DNA of 64,000 nt from Rhodoferax sp. (GTDB taxonomy: Bacteria > Pseudomonadota > Gammaproteobacteria > Burkholderiales > Burkholderiaceae_C). Positions 49,502-59,664 of this stretch are shown here, piece by piece; the stretch's first letter is position 1; every line of letters begins with the position of its first letter. The position numbers were made by a program, and so were the translations under genes. Where the stretch lies: positions 1 to 64,000 of the forward strand of contig NZ_JANXUQ010000064.1 in NCBI RefSeq assembly GCF_025356155.1, written 5' to 3'. The notes below the pieces were generated by a model. The model saw only the letters and a list, made by a program, of their open reading frames with translations. It did not search any database and was not told the DNA's origin.

Positions 49502-51307
49502 TTACTGTGTCCGCGCAGGTTCGACGTTGTAGGCTGCGCCGTCCATGCGGATGACGCGTGCCCGGCTGGCGTCCATGTCGTCCAGCGCGGCGCGCGTGCG
49601 CCGGGTCTGCGCCTCCCAGTCGTCGGCACTGCGGATGATGGTGGGTTTGATCAGCACGACCAACTCTTTCTTGCGGCCCGAGTTGGCCTTGTTGCCCAGA
49701 ATGGAGGACAAGAAAGGAACATCCGATGTACCGGGCATGCCGGATGACGTGCGATTGGATTGCACCTGCATCAGACCGCCAATGGCCACAATATTGCCGT
49801 CTTGTATGCGCACCATGGTGTCGGACTCGTTGACGGCACTGGAGGCCAATGGCAATTTGTAGTTGCCTATAGTGCCCAGGTCAATCTGCTTGGTCTTCTC
49901 AGTCACAGTCGTCACCGAGGGGCGCACGTGCAAGGTGATGTTGTTGCCTTCGTCGATCTGTGGCGTAACGTCGAGCGCGATACCCGAGAAGAAGGGGGTC
50001 AGCGTCAACGTCGGCAAGGTCGGCGCGGTGGACGTGCTGCTCGATGTACTTGGGGTTGCTGCGGTGCCACCCGATACGTTGGTCACGAAAAACTCATCCG
50101 TTCCGACTTTCAGCAATGCTTTCTGGTTGTTCATCGTGGCGATACGCGGGCTGCTCAGGATTTGGATGTCGCCGCGTGTTTCCAAGAAGCCCAAGACTGC
50201 CTGGAAGCCATCGGTGGCCAACGCAAGACCAAACAGGCCGCCCCCTCCAACCGGTAACGACAACGTGTCGGCCAAGCCTGAGCCACCGCTCGGAAATCCT
50301 GGTACGTTGGTCGTTACGCCATTAATCAACACGTTATTGGCTGTGCTCCCGCCCACACTGCCTATGACGCCGGTGTAGCGGCCAGCATTGCGCAGTGCCG
50401 ACCAGTCAATGCCGCTTTGGAAGCCGTCACGCAGCTCCACCTCGACAATCTTGGCTTCCAGCATCACCTGGCGCTCCACGGCAATCTGCGCGGCCTTCAG
50501 GAACTGGCTAACCTGGCGCAATTCCTCCGGCATGGCGCGTACGGCCATGATGCCGGCCTGTGGGCTGACGATTACATTGCGTCCGGTGCCACTACCCACC
50601 ATTCCTTTGACTGCATCGGTGAGCTCAGCCCAAAAGTCTGTGCGCGAGCTGGTGGTGATGCGGCTGTTCTCCTGCTGCTGTGCAGTTGCGCTGCTGCTGC
50701 TGGACCCACCTTGTGTTCCGTTGGTGGAACCGGTATTGCTACCGCCACCACCATTGTTGTTGCTGGTGCCATTGGACCCGGATGTCACCCGCAACTCGCT
50801 AGTGCCTACGCGCAGAGCATGCGGATAGTTGATGGTGAATATGCGGGTTTGCAGCGTGGGTGCATAGACCACAATGCGTCGGCCTTCGATTTTGAAGTCG
50901 TAGCCATAGACATCGCGAATGGCTTCCAAGGCTTCGGTTACCGTCACGCCGCGCAAGGTGACCGACAAGGTGCCTGACACATCCGGGTGCATCAGCATGC
51001 TGTAGCGTGTGTCTGCAACGATGGCCAAAAATACCTCGCGAGCTTGTGCATTGTTTACCAGCAAATCCAACCGGGGTTCGGCTGGTGCGGCCATGGCTTT
51101 GGGCGCCGGTTCAGCCAGTGCGTCACTGACCTGGGTCGGCACCGCTGCAGATGGTTTGCCTGGTGTGGTTGCCAATTCCGCACGCACCGCCTCGCTCACA
51201 TCGGGCGTGCGCAAAGGGCGCTCTGCAGCACAGCCGGTGAGCAAACCTGCGATCAGCAAGGCGCCGGTTGGAAACATATTCGTCATGGGAGCGGCTTTGG
51301 TAGTCAT
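49502..51307 (-). CDS. mshL: MSHA outer-membrane secretin MshL (PilQ/GspD family)
   Basis: Secretin core VERQVMLEAKIVEVELRDGFQSGIDW; LSSPRIATMNNQKALLKVGTDEFFV; VPFLSSILGNKANSGRKKELVVLIKPTII. Start MTTKAAPMTNMFPTGALLIAGLLTGC at 51307. Confidence 0.9.
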   Translation of the reverse strand: MTTKAAPMTNMFPTGALLIAGLLTGCAAERPLRTPDVSEAVRAELATTPGKPSAAVPTQVSDALAEPAPKAMAAPAEPRLDLLVNNAQAREVFLAIVADTRYSMLMHPDVSGTLSVTLRGVTVTEALEAIRDVYGYDFKIEGRRIVVYAPTLQTRIFTINYPHALRVGTSELRVTSGSNGTSNNNGGGGSNTGSTNGTQGGSSSSSATAQQQENSRITTSSRTDFWAELTDAVKGMVGSGTGRNVIVSPQAGIMAVRAMPEELRQVSQFLKAAQIAVERQVMLEAKIVEVELRDGFQSGIDWSALRNAGRYTGVIGSVGGSTANNVLINGVTTNVPGFPSGGSGLADTLSLPVGGGGLFGLALATDGFQAVLGFLETRGDIQILSSPRIATMNNQKALLKVGTDEFFVTNVSGGTAATPSTSSSTSTAPTLPTLTLTPFFSGIALDVTPQIDEGNNITLHVRPSVTTVTEKTKQIDLGTIGNYKLPLASSAVNESDTMVRIQDGNIVAIGGLMQVQSNRTSSGMPGTSDVPFLSSILGNKANSGRKKELVVLIKPTIIRSADDWEAQTRRTRAALDDMDASRARVIRMDGAAYNVEPARTQ

Positions 51308-51318
51308 GTGCGTGAGTT

Positions 51319-51825
51319 TCACGGTTGGGCATCTTCGCACGGTGCGACTGCGGGCTTGGAAAAAGGTGCAGCGGCGGGCAAACTGCGCTTGGCTCTTGTT
51401 TTACTGACTTTATTGATCTTGCCTATGGGCGGCATGCTGGCAACTTCTTCATCCGGCCGTTCTGCTGAAGCGGCACACAGCGGTTTTGCGATGATGGATT
51501 TGCGCTCAATTCCGGCAAAGCGTGGCACCTTGATCAGCGCGCTGCCATCGTGGAACCAAACCTCTTTTTCGGTGATGCGCTCGACTCGCAAATTACCGAC
51601 CTTGTCGCCCGGCGCATACAGGCGCGAGGCCACGACCAGGTAGGTTTTGTCGTCGCGTACCAACACGGTCATACCTTCAACCCCCGCAGGTGAAGCGGTC
51701 GTCACACCGTTTTCCGCAGGGGCAACCGTAGGGTCACGCGATGCCTCTTGCGCGGCAACATTCAGTGTGTTGAACAGCAGGGCAAGAGTACAGGCGGCAA
51801 GCGATAGGTAGCGGATAGGGCTCAT
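51319..51825 (-). CDS. mshK: MshK-like protein
   Basis: Signal peptide plus TVLVRDDKTYLVVASRLYAPGDKVGNLRVERITEKEVWFHDGSALIKVPRF; position between PilO-like gene and secretin. Confidence 0.65.
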   Translation of the reverse strand: MSPIRYLSLAACTLALLFNTLNVAAQEASRDPTVAPAENGVTTASPAGVEGMTVLVRDDKTYLVVASRLYAPGDKVGNLRVERITEKEVWFHDGSALIKVPRFAGIERKSIIAKPLCAASAERPDEEVASMPPIGKINKVSKTRAKRSLPAAAPFSKPAVAPCEDAQP

Positions 51826-52469
51826 GGAGGCACTCCCACTACAAAAACCTGCAAAGTCATCTCTGGGGACTGCTTGGTGGTTTTGAGTTGCAAGGTACCC
51901 CAGCGCAGCGTTGGCAGCGCGGTTTCCAACGTGCGCACATAACGAACGAGATCCGCATAACTGCCCGCCACGCTCAACTCCAAACCACGGCGGGACAACA
52001 CTGCTGGCGCGCCCGCCGCTGTGGGGGCGGCAGTGGTAACGGCTACCGGGTTGGCAACATCGCTTTGAAGGGTTCCGGTGCGCAACAGTGTCAGCCCGTC
52101 CTGGCGACGCAGAAATTGCACCAGCGCCTGCTCAATGGCCGGGCCACCCTGCGCCAGCGGGGCCACAGCCCGGATCTCCTGGTTGATGGCGTCCAGGCGC
52201 ACGTTGGCGGCGGCAATGTCGTCGCGCACGGCCTTGCTGGCATCCACAGGTTGTGCCCCCGCCTTCAACTCGTCGCGCAGTCGCTGCAATTCGGTGCCTT
52301 GTGCCGCATACCGCTGGGTGGCTTGTTTGTGCGCAACTTGCGCCGGGGTAAGCCACAGCGTGTCAGCCAGCGCCATACAACTGATGATGATGGCCAAAAA
52401 CAAAAACACCCGCTCCCGCAATTGCATCGCGTCTATGCGAAGCGCCAGCTGTTGCCATTGCTTCTTCAT
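51822..52469 (-). CDS. mshJ: MshJ-like (PilO/GspM-type) protein
   Basis: Single N-terminal TM (RVFLFLAIIISCMALADTLWL), coiled coil, C-terminal LRRGLELSVAGSYADLVRYVRTLETALPTLRWGTLQLK. Confidence 0.75.
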   Translation of the reverse strand: MKKQWQQLALRIDAMQLRERVFLFLAIIISCMALADTLWLTPAQVAHKQATQRYAAQGTELQRLRDELKAGAQPVDASKAVRDDIAAANVRLDAINQEIRAVAPLAQGGPAIEQALVQFLRRQDGLTLLRTGTLQSDVANPVAVTTAAPTAAGAPAVLSRRGLELSVAGSYADLVRYVRTLETALPTLRWGTLQLKTTKQSPEMTLQVFVVGVPP

Positions 52470-53176
52470 AGCCTTCCCCCCGGTACGCTTGCCGTAGCGG
52501 CCGGAGGCAGGGCAAGCGGCTCCACGCTGACGAGATTGAATGACCAGACGGGTCGTGCGGGCGCTAGGGGCGCCGTGGGCGCAGATGCTGCGGCAGCCGC
52601 CGCGTTGGGTACCGCAAGCGACGCCGCAGTCGCGTTCTCCACTTTCACGGTTGCGAGTTTCAGGCCCTGCATCAGTGGGCTGATGGACAACTTGTCCACC
52701 CAGTCATTGAGTGCCGCAGGCTCAAGCGTAAAGCCGCTGACCTCAAAACGGGCGCCGTCCATGCGCACGTCGGTAATCCAGACCGGCGCCGGGATACTGC
52801 GCGCCACCCACGTCAGGCGATCCGAATGCCCCCAACCTGGGCGGAACATGCCCTCATTCAATGCTTCTTTCAGCTTTTCGCGCTGCACTACGGCATTGCG
52901 CCGCTCGGTCAACTGCGCCAATAGTGCGGGGTCCACGGGCGCTGCATTGGCCTGGCTGCGCTGGATGGCTGCCTTCAAACTGTCCAATTCAGATGTATGG
53001 CTGGCGAGGGACCGCTGAAAAGACTCTGTGGCGCGGTCCAGGTTCCAAACCCAGGTGCCGCACAAAATCCCGCCCAAGAGGAAAAAGACGCCGAGCGCAA
53101 TCAACATGGTGTGCGCAGAAAAGTAACGCTTTTGCGTCAGCAGTATCGGCGTACAAAGATTGATTTGCTGGGGCAT
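52466..53176 (-). CDS. PilN-domain/MshI2-like protein
   Basis: MPQQINLCTPILLTQKRYFSAHTMLIALGVFFLLGG; INL...P N-terminal motif with one TM. Confidence 0.75.
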   Translation of the reverse strand: MPQQINLCTPILLTQKRYFSAHTMLIALGVFFLLGGILCGTWVWNLDRATESFQRSLASHTSELDSLKAAIQRSQANAAPVDPALLAQLTERRNAVVQREKLKEALNEGMFRPGWGHSDRLTWVARSIPAPVWITDVRMDGARFEVSGFTLEPAALNDWVDKLSISPLMQGLKLATVKVENATAASLAVPNAAAAAASAPTAPLAPARPVWSFNLVSVEPLALPPAATASVPGGRL

Positions 53177-53203
53177 GGTGGCGTGGGCTCAGAGCTCGCG
53201 GGC

Positions 53204-54271
53204 TTAAAGCTTGCGGGTCTCCGTGCGCAAGAGCACGCCGAGCAGCGGCAAGCAATACATTTGGTCTGCAATGGCCATGGAGTCGAAGCCCGGGAACTGG
53301 GCCGCCACATCGATGGCAGACACCGTCTGGCCCATTTCCCGACTCAACCAACCGGCCAGTTCGGTGGAGCGATCGCCTGCATAGACGCGCAGGCCACTCA
53401 GTGGCATGCTGGACCAGGTCCGGTCCCAGAGGTCAAGCGAGCGTTGAACCTCCACCACAAAACGTTGAACACGATCAGCGTCCCCTTGATCTGCCGACGC
53501 GGCACCAGCGGAGGCTGAGCCACCCGCGTAGTCGGGTACATATTCGCTGACGGGCGTAAATGCGTCGGGTGCTGCGTCAGCTACGGCGTCCAATCCAGTA
53601 CCCCAGGGCATGGCCTGAAACCCTTGTGGCAAATCCAGTCGGCGTGTGAAGAATAATTCTTCATTGGCGCTGATGGTCAACATGGCCTGGCCTTCGTCGC
53701 AAATAAGCAAGGCGGCATCCGCACGGTCCATACGACCGTCCATCTTTGCCTGCGCACTTTGCAGGTTGCGTTGGGCTGTTTCCTGGATGTCGATCACCGG
53801 GACCTTCCAGCTCAATGCGTCACCCAGAGCGATGACCTGGCGCACAACCTCATTTTTAGCAGCCACCACGAAAAGATGGTTAGGTCCTTTTTGCTGCCCG
53901 TCACCCACTTGCATCACGTCCAGCGTGATGTCGTCAATGTGGACGTTGACCATTTCACGAATTTGAAAACGTGCAGCGGCGCGCAACTCTTCGGGTGCTA
54001 CTGGTGGGGCATCGATTTGTAGCAACTGGTACTGCTCGGGGCGCAGCATGATGTGGGCCGCTGCACCCTTGAGCCCCAGCGCCTGCAGGCGGCGCACAAA
54101 GTCATCCATGCTGTCACTGCCCTGGCGCTCTACGCCCATCTGCGCAACCGCAAATAACCCATCAGCATTGACCGGAGCCCGCAAATAGGCAAATACGCCC
54201 GCCGACCAGGACGCAATGAGCTGATCTTTGGAGGACTTGCCTTTCCAGGGCCAGCGCATGCTTAAGCGCAT
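53204..54271 (-). CDS. mshI: MSHA biogenesis protein MshI (PilM-like)
   Basis: EELRAAARFQIREMVNVHIDDITLDVMQVGDG; LLICDEGQAMLTISANEELFFTRRLDLP. Confidence 0.75.
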   Translation of the reverse strand: MRLSMRWPWKGKSSKDQLIASWSAGVFAYLRAPVNADGLFAVAQMGVERQGSDSMDDFVRRLQALGLKGAAAHIMLRPEQYQLLQIDAPPVAPEELRAAARFQIREMVNVHIDDITLDVMQVGDGQQKGPNHLFVVAAKNEVVRQVIALGDALSWKVPVIDIQETAQRNLQSAQAKMDGRMDRADAALLICDEGQAMLTISANEELFFTRRLDLPQGFQAMPWGTGLDAVADAAPDAFTPVSEYVPDYAGGSASAGAASADQGDADRVQRFVVEVQRSLDLWDRTWSSMPLSGLRVYAGDRSTELAGWLSREMGQTVSAIDVAAQFPGFDSMAIADQMYCLPLLGVLLRTETRKL

Positions 54272-54426
54272 CCCCGCAGGGTCTGAAGTGGGTTGGAGTG
54301 GTCGGCTTCAATCATGGCTGGAGTGACACTTGAAAAGTTGCTCTCATTTTAATAGCTACTGACGCAATCATGTCACTGATTGAATGGCTTTGGCCCAATG
54401 TGGGGGAAATTCGATGCCAATTTGCA

Positions 54427-57400
54427 TCAATAGTTCTCGCGGCGGTAGATCAGGGGGCTTCTGAAGATGCCGAAAGTTGCGAGGCCGGTAGTGCTGGGCA
54501 AGTAAATGGGTGCATTGATTGAAATATTGACATGCCCCGGGGACATGGGTGCGGCAAGGTTGAAGGTCCGCACTCCGTTCATCACTGCCGTGCTGGCCGG
54601 ACTGTCCACCGCAACGGCACTGCCAGCTGGCGAACCCAGCCCGACGGCAGAAGCCAGCAGTACATTGCCTGGCGTGGGCGTGGCCGTCGTAAGCGCACTG
54701 TTGTATGTGGTTGTGCTATCCGTCAGGCTGGTCAGCCAGGTGGTGCCACTGTAATACTGCACCGTTGTGGTGATGGGTAAGGCCAAGCGCTCGGATCCGT
54801 AGACATTGGGAACCTTGATGCGGCCGTTGGCCACTTTTAGCCCAGCCTCTCTTGAACCGCTAACCCGTTGCGAGGTAACGCCGTCTGCGTCCGTCGTGCG
54901 CAAATACACGTCCGTTGGAGCCGTTGTGCTGGTGCCAAGCGCGTAGGTGGGTTGCGTGGTGTTGGGTGCGCTGACGGGCGTGACGCCTACCCCCGCTACA
55001 AATGTAGTGGCTGCCAGAGCAGTATTGGTAAGGGTTCCAGCGCCTGGATTCGCAGTTGCTCCACCCGCCGCGCTCCATGCGCTCAAGGTGTTGGCCTTGG
55101 CAAACGTACCCTGGTAATTGGTGGTGTCGTTGCCCGCCACATTCTTTGCAGTGGCTTGCACGTTGAAGGGCTGGTTTGCGTACACCATGCCGCTAACTCC
55201 CGTCACGTTGGTTGGGCAGGTCAATGCAGAAGGGCAGCTAATGGGTGCAACCGGCGCTGCGGTGGCGGTGATGGCCGTGTCGAAGTGGTCAGGAATAAAA
55301 CGCCCCAGCGAGCCAGCCGCATGGGTGATGTTGCAACCGTACTTGCCGCCAGTTAGCGTGTCCAAAAAACTGCCCGCCACGCAGTCACCCGGGGCGCTGT
55401 CCACAGCGGTGTAGGTGTTGTCCCAATAGGCGCCTAAGGGCAGGGTAAGGTAGCCGACTTCGGTATAGGTGGCGTTGCCCGATGGCAAGGGAATCGATGG
55501 GTTGGTGGCAATGGTGGCAGGCGTCATTGCCAGCGTGCCGATAGCAGCCGTAGGGGTTGCGCCCCCTATTGCAGTAAAGGCGACGGTGCCGTTGCGCGCC
55601 AAAGTGCCGGTGTAGTTAGGCGCGGCGGCGCTGGTTGCGTACAGCGTGAAAGCTGCCCCAGCCCTGACCGTGGGGGTGACCGTGGCCGAAGGTGCCGCTG
55701 CGCTGGCGGTGGTGTTCAAGGTCACCGCCGGTGGTCGAATGGCAAAGTCATCCGTCGAACAGGCCTTGGCAACGGCGGGCGTGGTGGTGTTGTCCGTCAC
55801 ACGGCAGCGTACATCCGGGTAGGCATTGGCCACGGTAAAGCCAAACGACTTGCGCCCAAGGTCGGTGGGCTGACCGGCTTTGGTGAATGTCAGCGTCTGG
55901 CTGGCGACCGCCGGACTCAGCGCTGCCCGGGACGGACATAGAGGCGCACCAGAGCCATCCACCAGTTCCACGGTGACGGATTTGTCCGCATCGGAAGCGT
56001 AGGTGGTCAGCACCGAGCCGTCGGCCTTGCGGGCCACCACGTCAAAGTTGAAGGCGGTGCCGGCGAGCTTGGTGTAGAGTTTTCCTGTAGACGAGTTGGA
56101 ATCGGCTGCGCTGGCCGCATTGGCAGTGGTTTCCACGCAGTTGAAGTCGGTAACGCAACCGACCGCAACAGCGAACGCACAGGAGGTGGAGCCACCAAAA
56201 TTGCAGGTCGTGGCCCCCGCCAATGCGGGCGTGGCCGTGGTGGAGAATGTGGTCGTGCCCGCAGATGGAAACGTGATGGGCGTGATGTTAACTGTGCTGG
56301 TGGCCGCAGCGATGGTGAACGCGCCCAGGCTGGGAATGGAGGCCGGGTTGCTGGCTTGGGTGAGTGTGCCGGTGGTCGCGCCGGCGGTGTAGGCTATCGT
56401 CTGCGCAGCGTTTGCCCATGCCTTGATGGTGAAGGTGTGGTTGGCACAAGTGGTGCCACTGGCCGGCCCCTGAATTTCGTAGTGGTCCGGTGGTGGAATA
56501 CAGACGGCATTAGCCACCGTCATGTTGCAATTGGCATAGGCGACGGTACCCGTAACATTGGTGCACTTCAGAGCACCGGTGGCTGATACAGCCGTGTTAA
56601 TCCCCAAGGTCGCCGTGCCCGAACTGGGCGCGGCCCATGTGATATTGACCGTCTGCAAGGTCGCGGATGGCTCGATATTGAAGCTGGACGGACTTATAGT
56701 GGGCGTGGCAAGACTACCAGCCCCGGTTGTAGCAACCGAAGCATTGATGATCTGCGTGTTGATGATGCTCGCCGACGGACACGGTGCGGTGGATGACGAG
56801 CAGGCCAGCACCGTCACCGGCTCCGCACAGAGGGTGGCGGCACCGTCGTGGCGAATCTCGTAGTGGTTGACCGTGGTCAGTGACGGGCAGGCGGCAGCGG
56901 CGGCGTCCCAGCTGTACAGGTAGGATTGGTTACTAAGGGATGTGCTCTGGTTGTTTGCCAGGGTATTGCAGCCTACCGCCGCCCCTGGATACTGCAGGCC
57001 AATGCGCAGCAGCGGATTGCTCGTCGCCTGCATGGTGCCGTAGGAATACACGATCTCACCGGTTGACCACAGTTGCACCTGCAGATTCACATACAGTTGG
57101 GGCGAAGTGTTCCAGTACACGACGTTCTTGAGTTGCACCACCAGTACTTGTTTGCCGGACACGGTCTGCACTTCGTATTGGTAGAAACTGGCGTTGGCAG
57201 GCTGCCCCACATTGTTAGCACCCGCCACACTGGTATTTTTCTGCAAATCGGCCCAAAACGGCATCAGTGCAGGCTTGACGGTGCTGGGGGGGCCAACCAC
57301 CCCGCCAAACACGGTCGTTGGCAGGGCAGCTGGCGTGTAGGTGTTGTTGCCAGTGCTGTTGCCGCCCACGGCGGCAGTCTCAAAGAAAATGACCCCGTTA

Positions 57401-57780
57401 GTGGACATGCTCCATTTGTTGTACGCGACACCTGCAAAAGTGAAGTTGAAGCCGATGGACATGATGTCCGTGACACCATCGTCACACAACATGTAGCGCG
57501 AAGGCGCACCAGCCGAATTACAACTGGTCCAGTTGACCTGGGTGGCGCTGGGGGTGACAGCCAATTGCGGATAGGCCGTGGTAATGGAGGGGGTGTAGCC
57601 GATGGCGTGGACACTGCTTGCACCGCTCAACGCGAGCAGCAGCCCCAGCAACCAGATGGCTAGCGCGCAACGGCCACCTGCTGGCCGGAAACTCAACCAC
57701 ATGGGCTCGCCCATGAAGCGCTTGAAACTGCGAAAGGTTTGTTGCACGGTCTTATCTCCAATACGGCAGACATATTGCAT
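54427..57780 (-). CDS. mshQ: MshQ-like large adhesin: N-terminal nidogen-like region plus DUF6701-type C-terminus
   Basis: 1117 aa; DGVTDIMSIGFNFTFAGVAYNKWSMSTNGVIFFET; repeats HYEIRHDGAATLCAEPVTVLAC and HYEIQGPASGTTCANHTFTIKAW; C-terminal GRFIPDHFDTAI... YGSERLALPITTTVQYYSGTTWLTSLTD. Confidence 0.75.
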   Translation of the reverse strand: MQYVCRIGDKTVQQTFRSFKRFMGEPMWLSFRPAGGRCALAIWLLGLLLALSGASSVHAIGYTPSITTAYPQLAVTPSATQVNWTSCNSAGAPSRYMLCDDGVTDIMSIGFNFTFAGVAYNKWSMSTNGVIFFETAAVGGNSTGNNTYTPAALPTTVFGGVVGPPSTVKPALMPFWADLQKNTSVAGANNVGQPANASFYQYEVQTVSGKQVLVVQLKNVVYWNTSPQLYVNLQVQLWSTGEIVYSYGTMQATSNPLLRIGLQYPGAAVGCNTLANNQSTSLSNQSYLYSWDAAAAACPSLTTVNHYEIRHDGAATLCAEPVTVLACSSSTAPCPSASIINTQIINASVATTGAGSLATPTISPSSFNIEPSATLQTVNITWAAPSSGTATLGINTAVSATGALKCTNVTGTVAYANCNMTVANAVCIPPPDHYEIQGPASGTTCANHTFTIKAWANAAQTIAYTAGATTGTLTQASNPASIPSLGAFTIAAATSTVNITPITFPSAGTTTFSTTATPALAGATTCNFGGSTSCAFAVAVGCVTDFNCVETTANAASAADSNSSTGKLYTKLAGTAFNFDVVARKADGSVLTTYASDADKSVTVELVDGSGAPLCPSRAALSPAVASQTLTFTKAGQPTDLGRKSFGFTVANAYPDVRCRVTDNTTTPAVAKACSTDDFAIRPPAVTLNTTASAAAPSATVTPTVRAGAAFTLYATSAAAPNYTGTLARNGTVAFTAIGGATPTAAIGTLAMTPATIATNPSIPLPSGNATYTEVGYLTLPLGAYWDNTYTAVDSAPGDCVAGSFLDTLTGGKYGCNITHAAGSLGRFIPDHFDTAITATAAPVAPISCPSALTCPTNVTGVSGMVYANQPFNVQATAKNVAGNDTTNYQGTFAKANTLSAWSAAGGATANPGAGTLTNTALAATTFVAGVGVTPVSAPNTTQPTYALGTSTTAPTDVYLRTTDADGVTSQRVSGSREAGLKVANGRIKVPNVYGSERLALPITTTVQYYSGTTWLTSLTDSTTTYNSALTTATPTPGNVLLASAVGLGSPAGSAVAVDSPASTAVMNGVRTFNLAAPMSPGHVNISINAPIYLPSTTGLATFGIFRSPLIYRRENY

Positions 57781-57823
57781 TCAACGCATCCTACGCCACC
57801 CGGGGTCACACGTAGACCTCGTA

Positions 57824-57873
57824 CGCTATCGTTTTAATAGCTGCAGCTGCTTGTTTCACGAGGGCTAGGGGCA
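57824..57873 (-). repeat. Repeat family A, copy 8, between mshP and mshQ
   Basis: cgctatcgttttaatagctgcagctgcttgtttcacgagggctaggggcac. Confidence 0.75.
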
Positions 57874-57897
57874 CATTTTTCATATAAGTGTCTGCCC

Positions 57898-58326
57898 TTA
57901 CCGCTCAACCGAGGCCGTTACGCTGCGCTCGGCGTAACCTACGGAGCCGACGGTGCCTGTCCATGCAGTAACTGTTATCCGGAAAATGGCTGTGGGCGCT
58001 ACGCCTGACGTTACCCCCGTATCAGCATAGGTGGCCTTGGTACAGTCACTGATAAAGATCGTAAAACCATCAATGGACGCTGGAGGACCTGTCACCGTGC
58101 ACGCGTTTAGTGTCGCTAACCCTGCGGGTGGAATCGCAACCACGGCCCATTCCAACCCCGCCCGCGCCGCCCAATAGGCCCTGGAGCCCTGCACATCCTG
58201 CGCCGAGGTGAGCTGCTGTGCGCTGGAAAACGTCAGCATGAAGCCCCCCAGCGCTGCCAGCACCACCACCAGAAAGAGGGCAGCAATGGCGGCAAAACCG
58301 CCTTGGGCTCTTTGGCGGTAGTTCAT
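57898..58326 (-). CDS. mshP: MshP-like pilin-associated protein
   Basis: MNYRQRAQGGFAAIAALFLVVVLAALGGFMLTFSSAQQLTSAQDVQGSRAYWAARAGLEWAV; start reassigned to 58326. Confidence 0.8.
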   Translation of the reverse strand: MNYRQRAQGGFAAIAALFLVVVLAALGGFMLTFSSAQQLTSAQDVQGSRAYWAARAGLEWAVVAIPPAGLATLNACTVTGPPASIDGFTIFISDCTKATYADTGVTSGVAPTAIFRITVTAWTGTVGSVGYAERSVTASVER

Positions 58327-59165
58327 GGCGTATTGCTCACGTGCACTTCGTGCTGCAAGGTAATCGACTCGGTACCCGAGCTGTCGCTGATAGTCAGGCC
58401 CATGCTGACAACCGCATTGCGTTGCAGGTTGTCGTTGCCCGCGTAGTTGAACCAAGTGCTGGCCGCGGCGCAGTTGACGTTGTTGGCGATGACTGGCCCG
58501 CCGACCGGGCAACTGGCGGTAGAGGTGAAGGCCGCGCTGGCGGTTCGGCGCAAACTGGAGCCGCTGCATACGTAAGACACCATGCGCTCAGCTCCGGGTA
58601 CGACATGAAAACGCCTGCTGCCTGACTCCAGGGGGAACACTTTGGTAGAGGACAAGCTGATGGTCGTTTCCGGAGGTGTCCCCGACACCGTTGGAGCCGC
58701 ATTTACCGTTTCCCAATTGGTTCCGGTATAGGCATCCGCTGGTGCAAAGCCCAGGTTGTAAACCACGATCACATCATTCAGGGCAATGAGCTGATCCGCT
58801 GGAATCGGCGGCGTAGCGTTGTCGCCCAACATGTTGAAGCTGCTGGAACCCGCAGCGAAATCCAGGCTCCCTGCACCGGTTGCCCGGTAACGTCCACCGG
58901 TCTTGGTGGGAATGAACTCCAGGCAGTTTGTGCCTGCAGGGCCGGGGCGAATACTGTTGGGCAGCGCCCCTTGCAGGTCGCGCGCCATGCGCCGCACCAC
59001 CGTGTCGGCCACGTCGGTCAGTGCGGCCCGGCGACCGCTGTCGATGTAGGCATCAATCGGGCCTTTCATGAACACCGCCACCATGCCACCAATCACGCCA
59101 ATGATGATGATCACCATGATCAGTTCGACTAGAGTGAATCCGTGCTGGCGGGTAGTGCTGCGCAT
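58323..59165 (-). CDS. mshO: MshO-like minor pilin (prepilin N-terminus)
   Basis: MRSTTRQHGFTLVELIMVIIIIGVIGGMVAVFMKGPIDAYIDSGRRAALTDVADTVVRRMARDLQGALPNS; start reassigned to 59165. Confidence 0.85.
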   Translation of the reverse strand: MRSTTRQHGFTLVELIMVIIIIGVIGGMVAVFMKGPIDAYIDSGRRAALTDVADTVVRRMARDLQGALPNSIRPGPAGTNCLEFIPTKTGGRYRATGAGSLDFAAGSSSFNMLGDNATPPIPADQLIALNDVIVVYNLGFAPADAYTGTNWETVNAAPTVSGTPPETTISLSSTKVFPLESGSRRFHVVPGAERMVSYVCSGSSLRRTASAAFTSTASCPVGGPVIANNVNCAAASTWFNYAGNDNLQRNAVVSMGLTISDSSGTESITLQHEVHVSNTP

Positions 59166-59167
59166 GG

Positions 59168-59662
59168 CTAGTAGTTTGACCGGTAGCCGATCAGGGTGAC
59201 AGCGCCCTGCGGGCCGGTGACGGTGACCGTTACGCGCTTTGCCCCTATGGCGTTCAATGCGGTGTTTTGTGCTGCGGTTGTGGCTAAAACCGTGACACCC
59301 GTAATGTTGTATCGGCACAGGGCTGCCACCTGGGTGCCCTGTATGTCCAAAACACCACAACCTGCGGGAGTGCACCCTGAGGTACATGCCGGTGTGTTGT
59401 ATCCGTGGTACTGATCCACATCGTCAAACAGGGTGCGTGACGTACCAGTGTCACCCCCGACCGGGTTTGCAAACTCCTTCAGCAAAATCTCCTCCAGCAT
59501 CGACTCTGCAATGGCCACCGTCTGCTTGGCGACCAAGGGGTCAGCGCTGGACTTGACCACCGTGTTCATCACCGAAAGAATGCCCGCCAGCCCCGCGCCC
59601 ACCACCACGATGAAGATGATGACTTCGATCAGCGTGAAGCCTTGGTGCTTGGGTTTAATCAT
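59168..59662 (-). CDS. mshD: MshD-like minor pilin (prepilin N-terminus)
   Basis: MIKPKHQGFTLIEVIIFIVVVGAGLAGILSVMNTVVKSSADPLVAKQTVAIAESMLEEIL. Confidence 0.82.
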   Translation of the reverse strand: MIKPKHQGFTLIEVIIFIVVVGAGLAGILSVMNTVVKSSADPLVAKQTVAIAESMLEEILLKEFANPVGGDTGTSRTLFDDVDQYHGYNTPACTSGCTPAGCGVLDIQGTQVAALCRYNITGVTVLATTAAQNTALNAIGAKRVTVTVTGPQGAVTLIGYRSNY

Positions 59663-59664
59663 GG

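Noticed and set aside
54330-54380. Possible tenth family A copy between mshI and mshQ
   Set aside because: Only ttttaatagctactgacgc resembles the element; no GAGGGCTAG half, so too weak to list as a copy.
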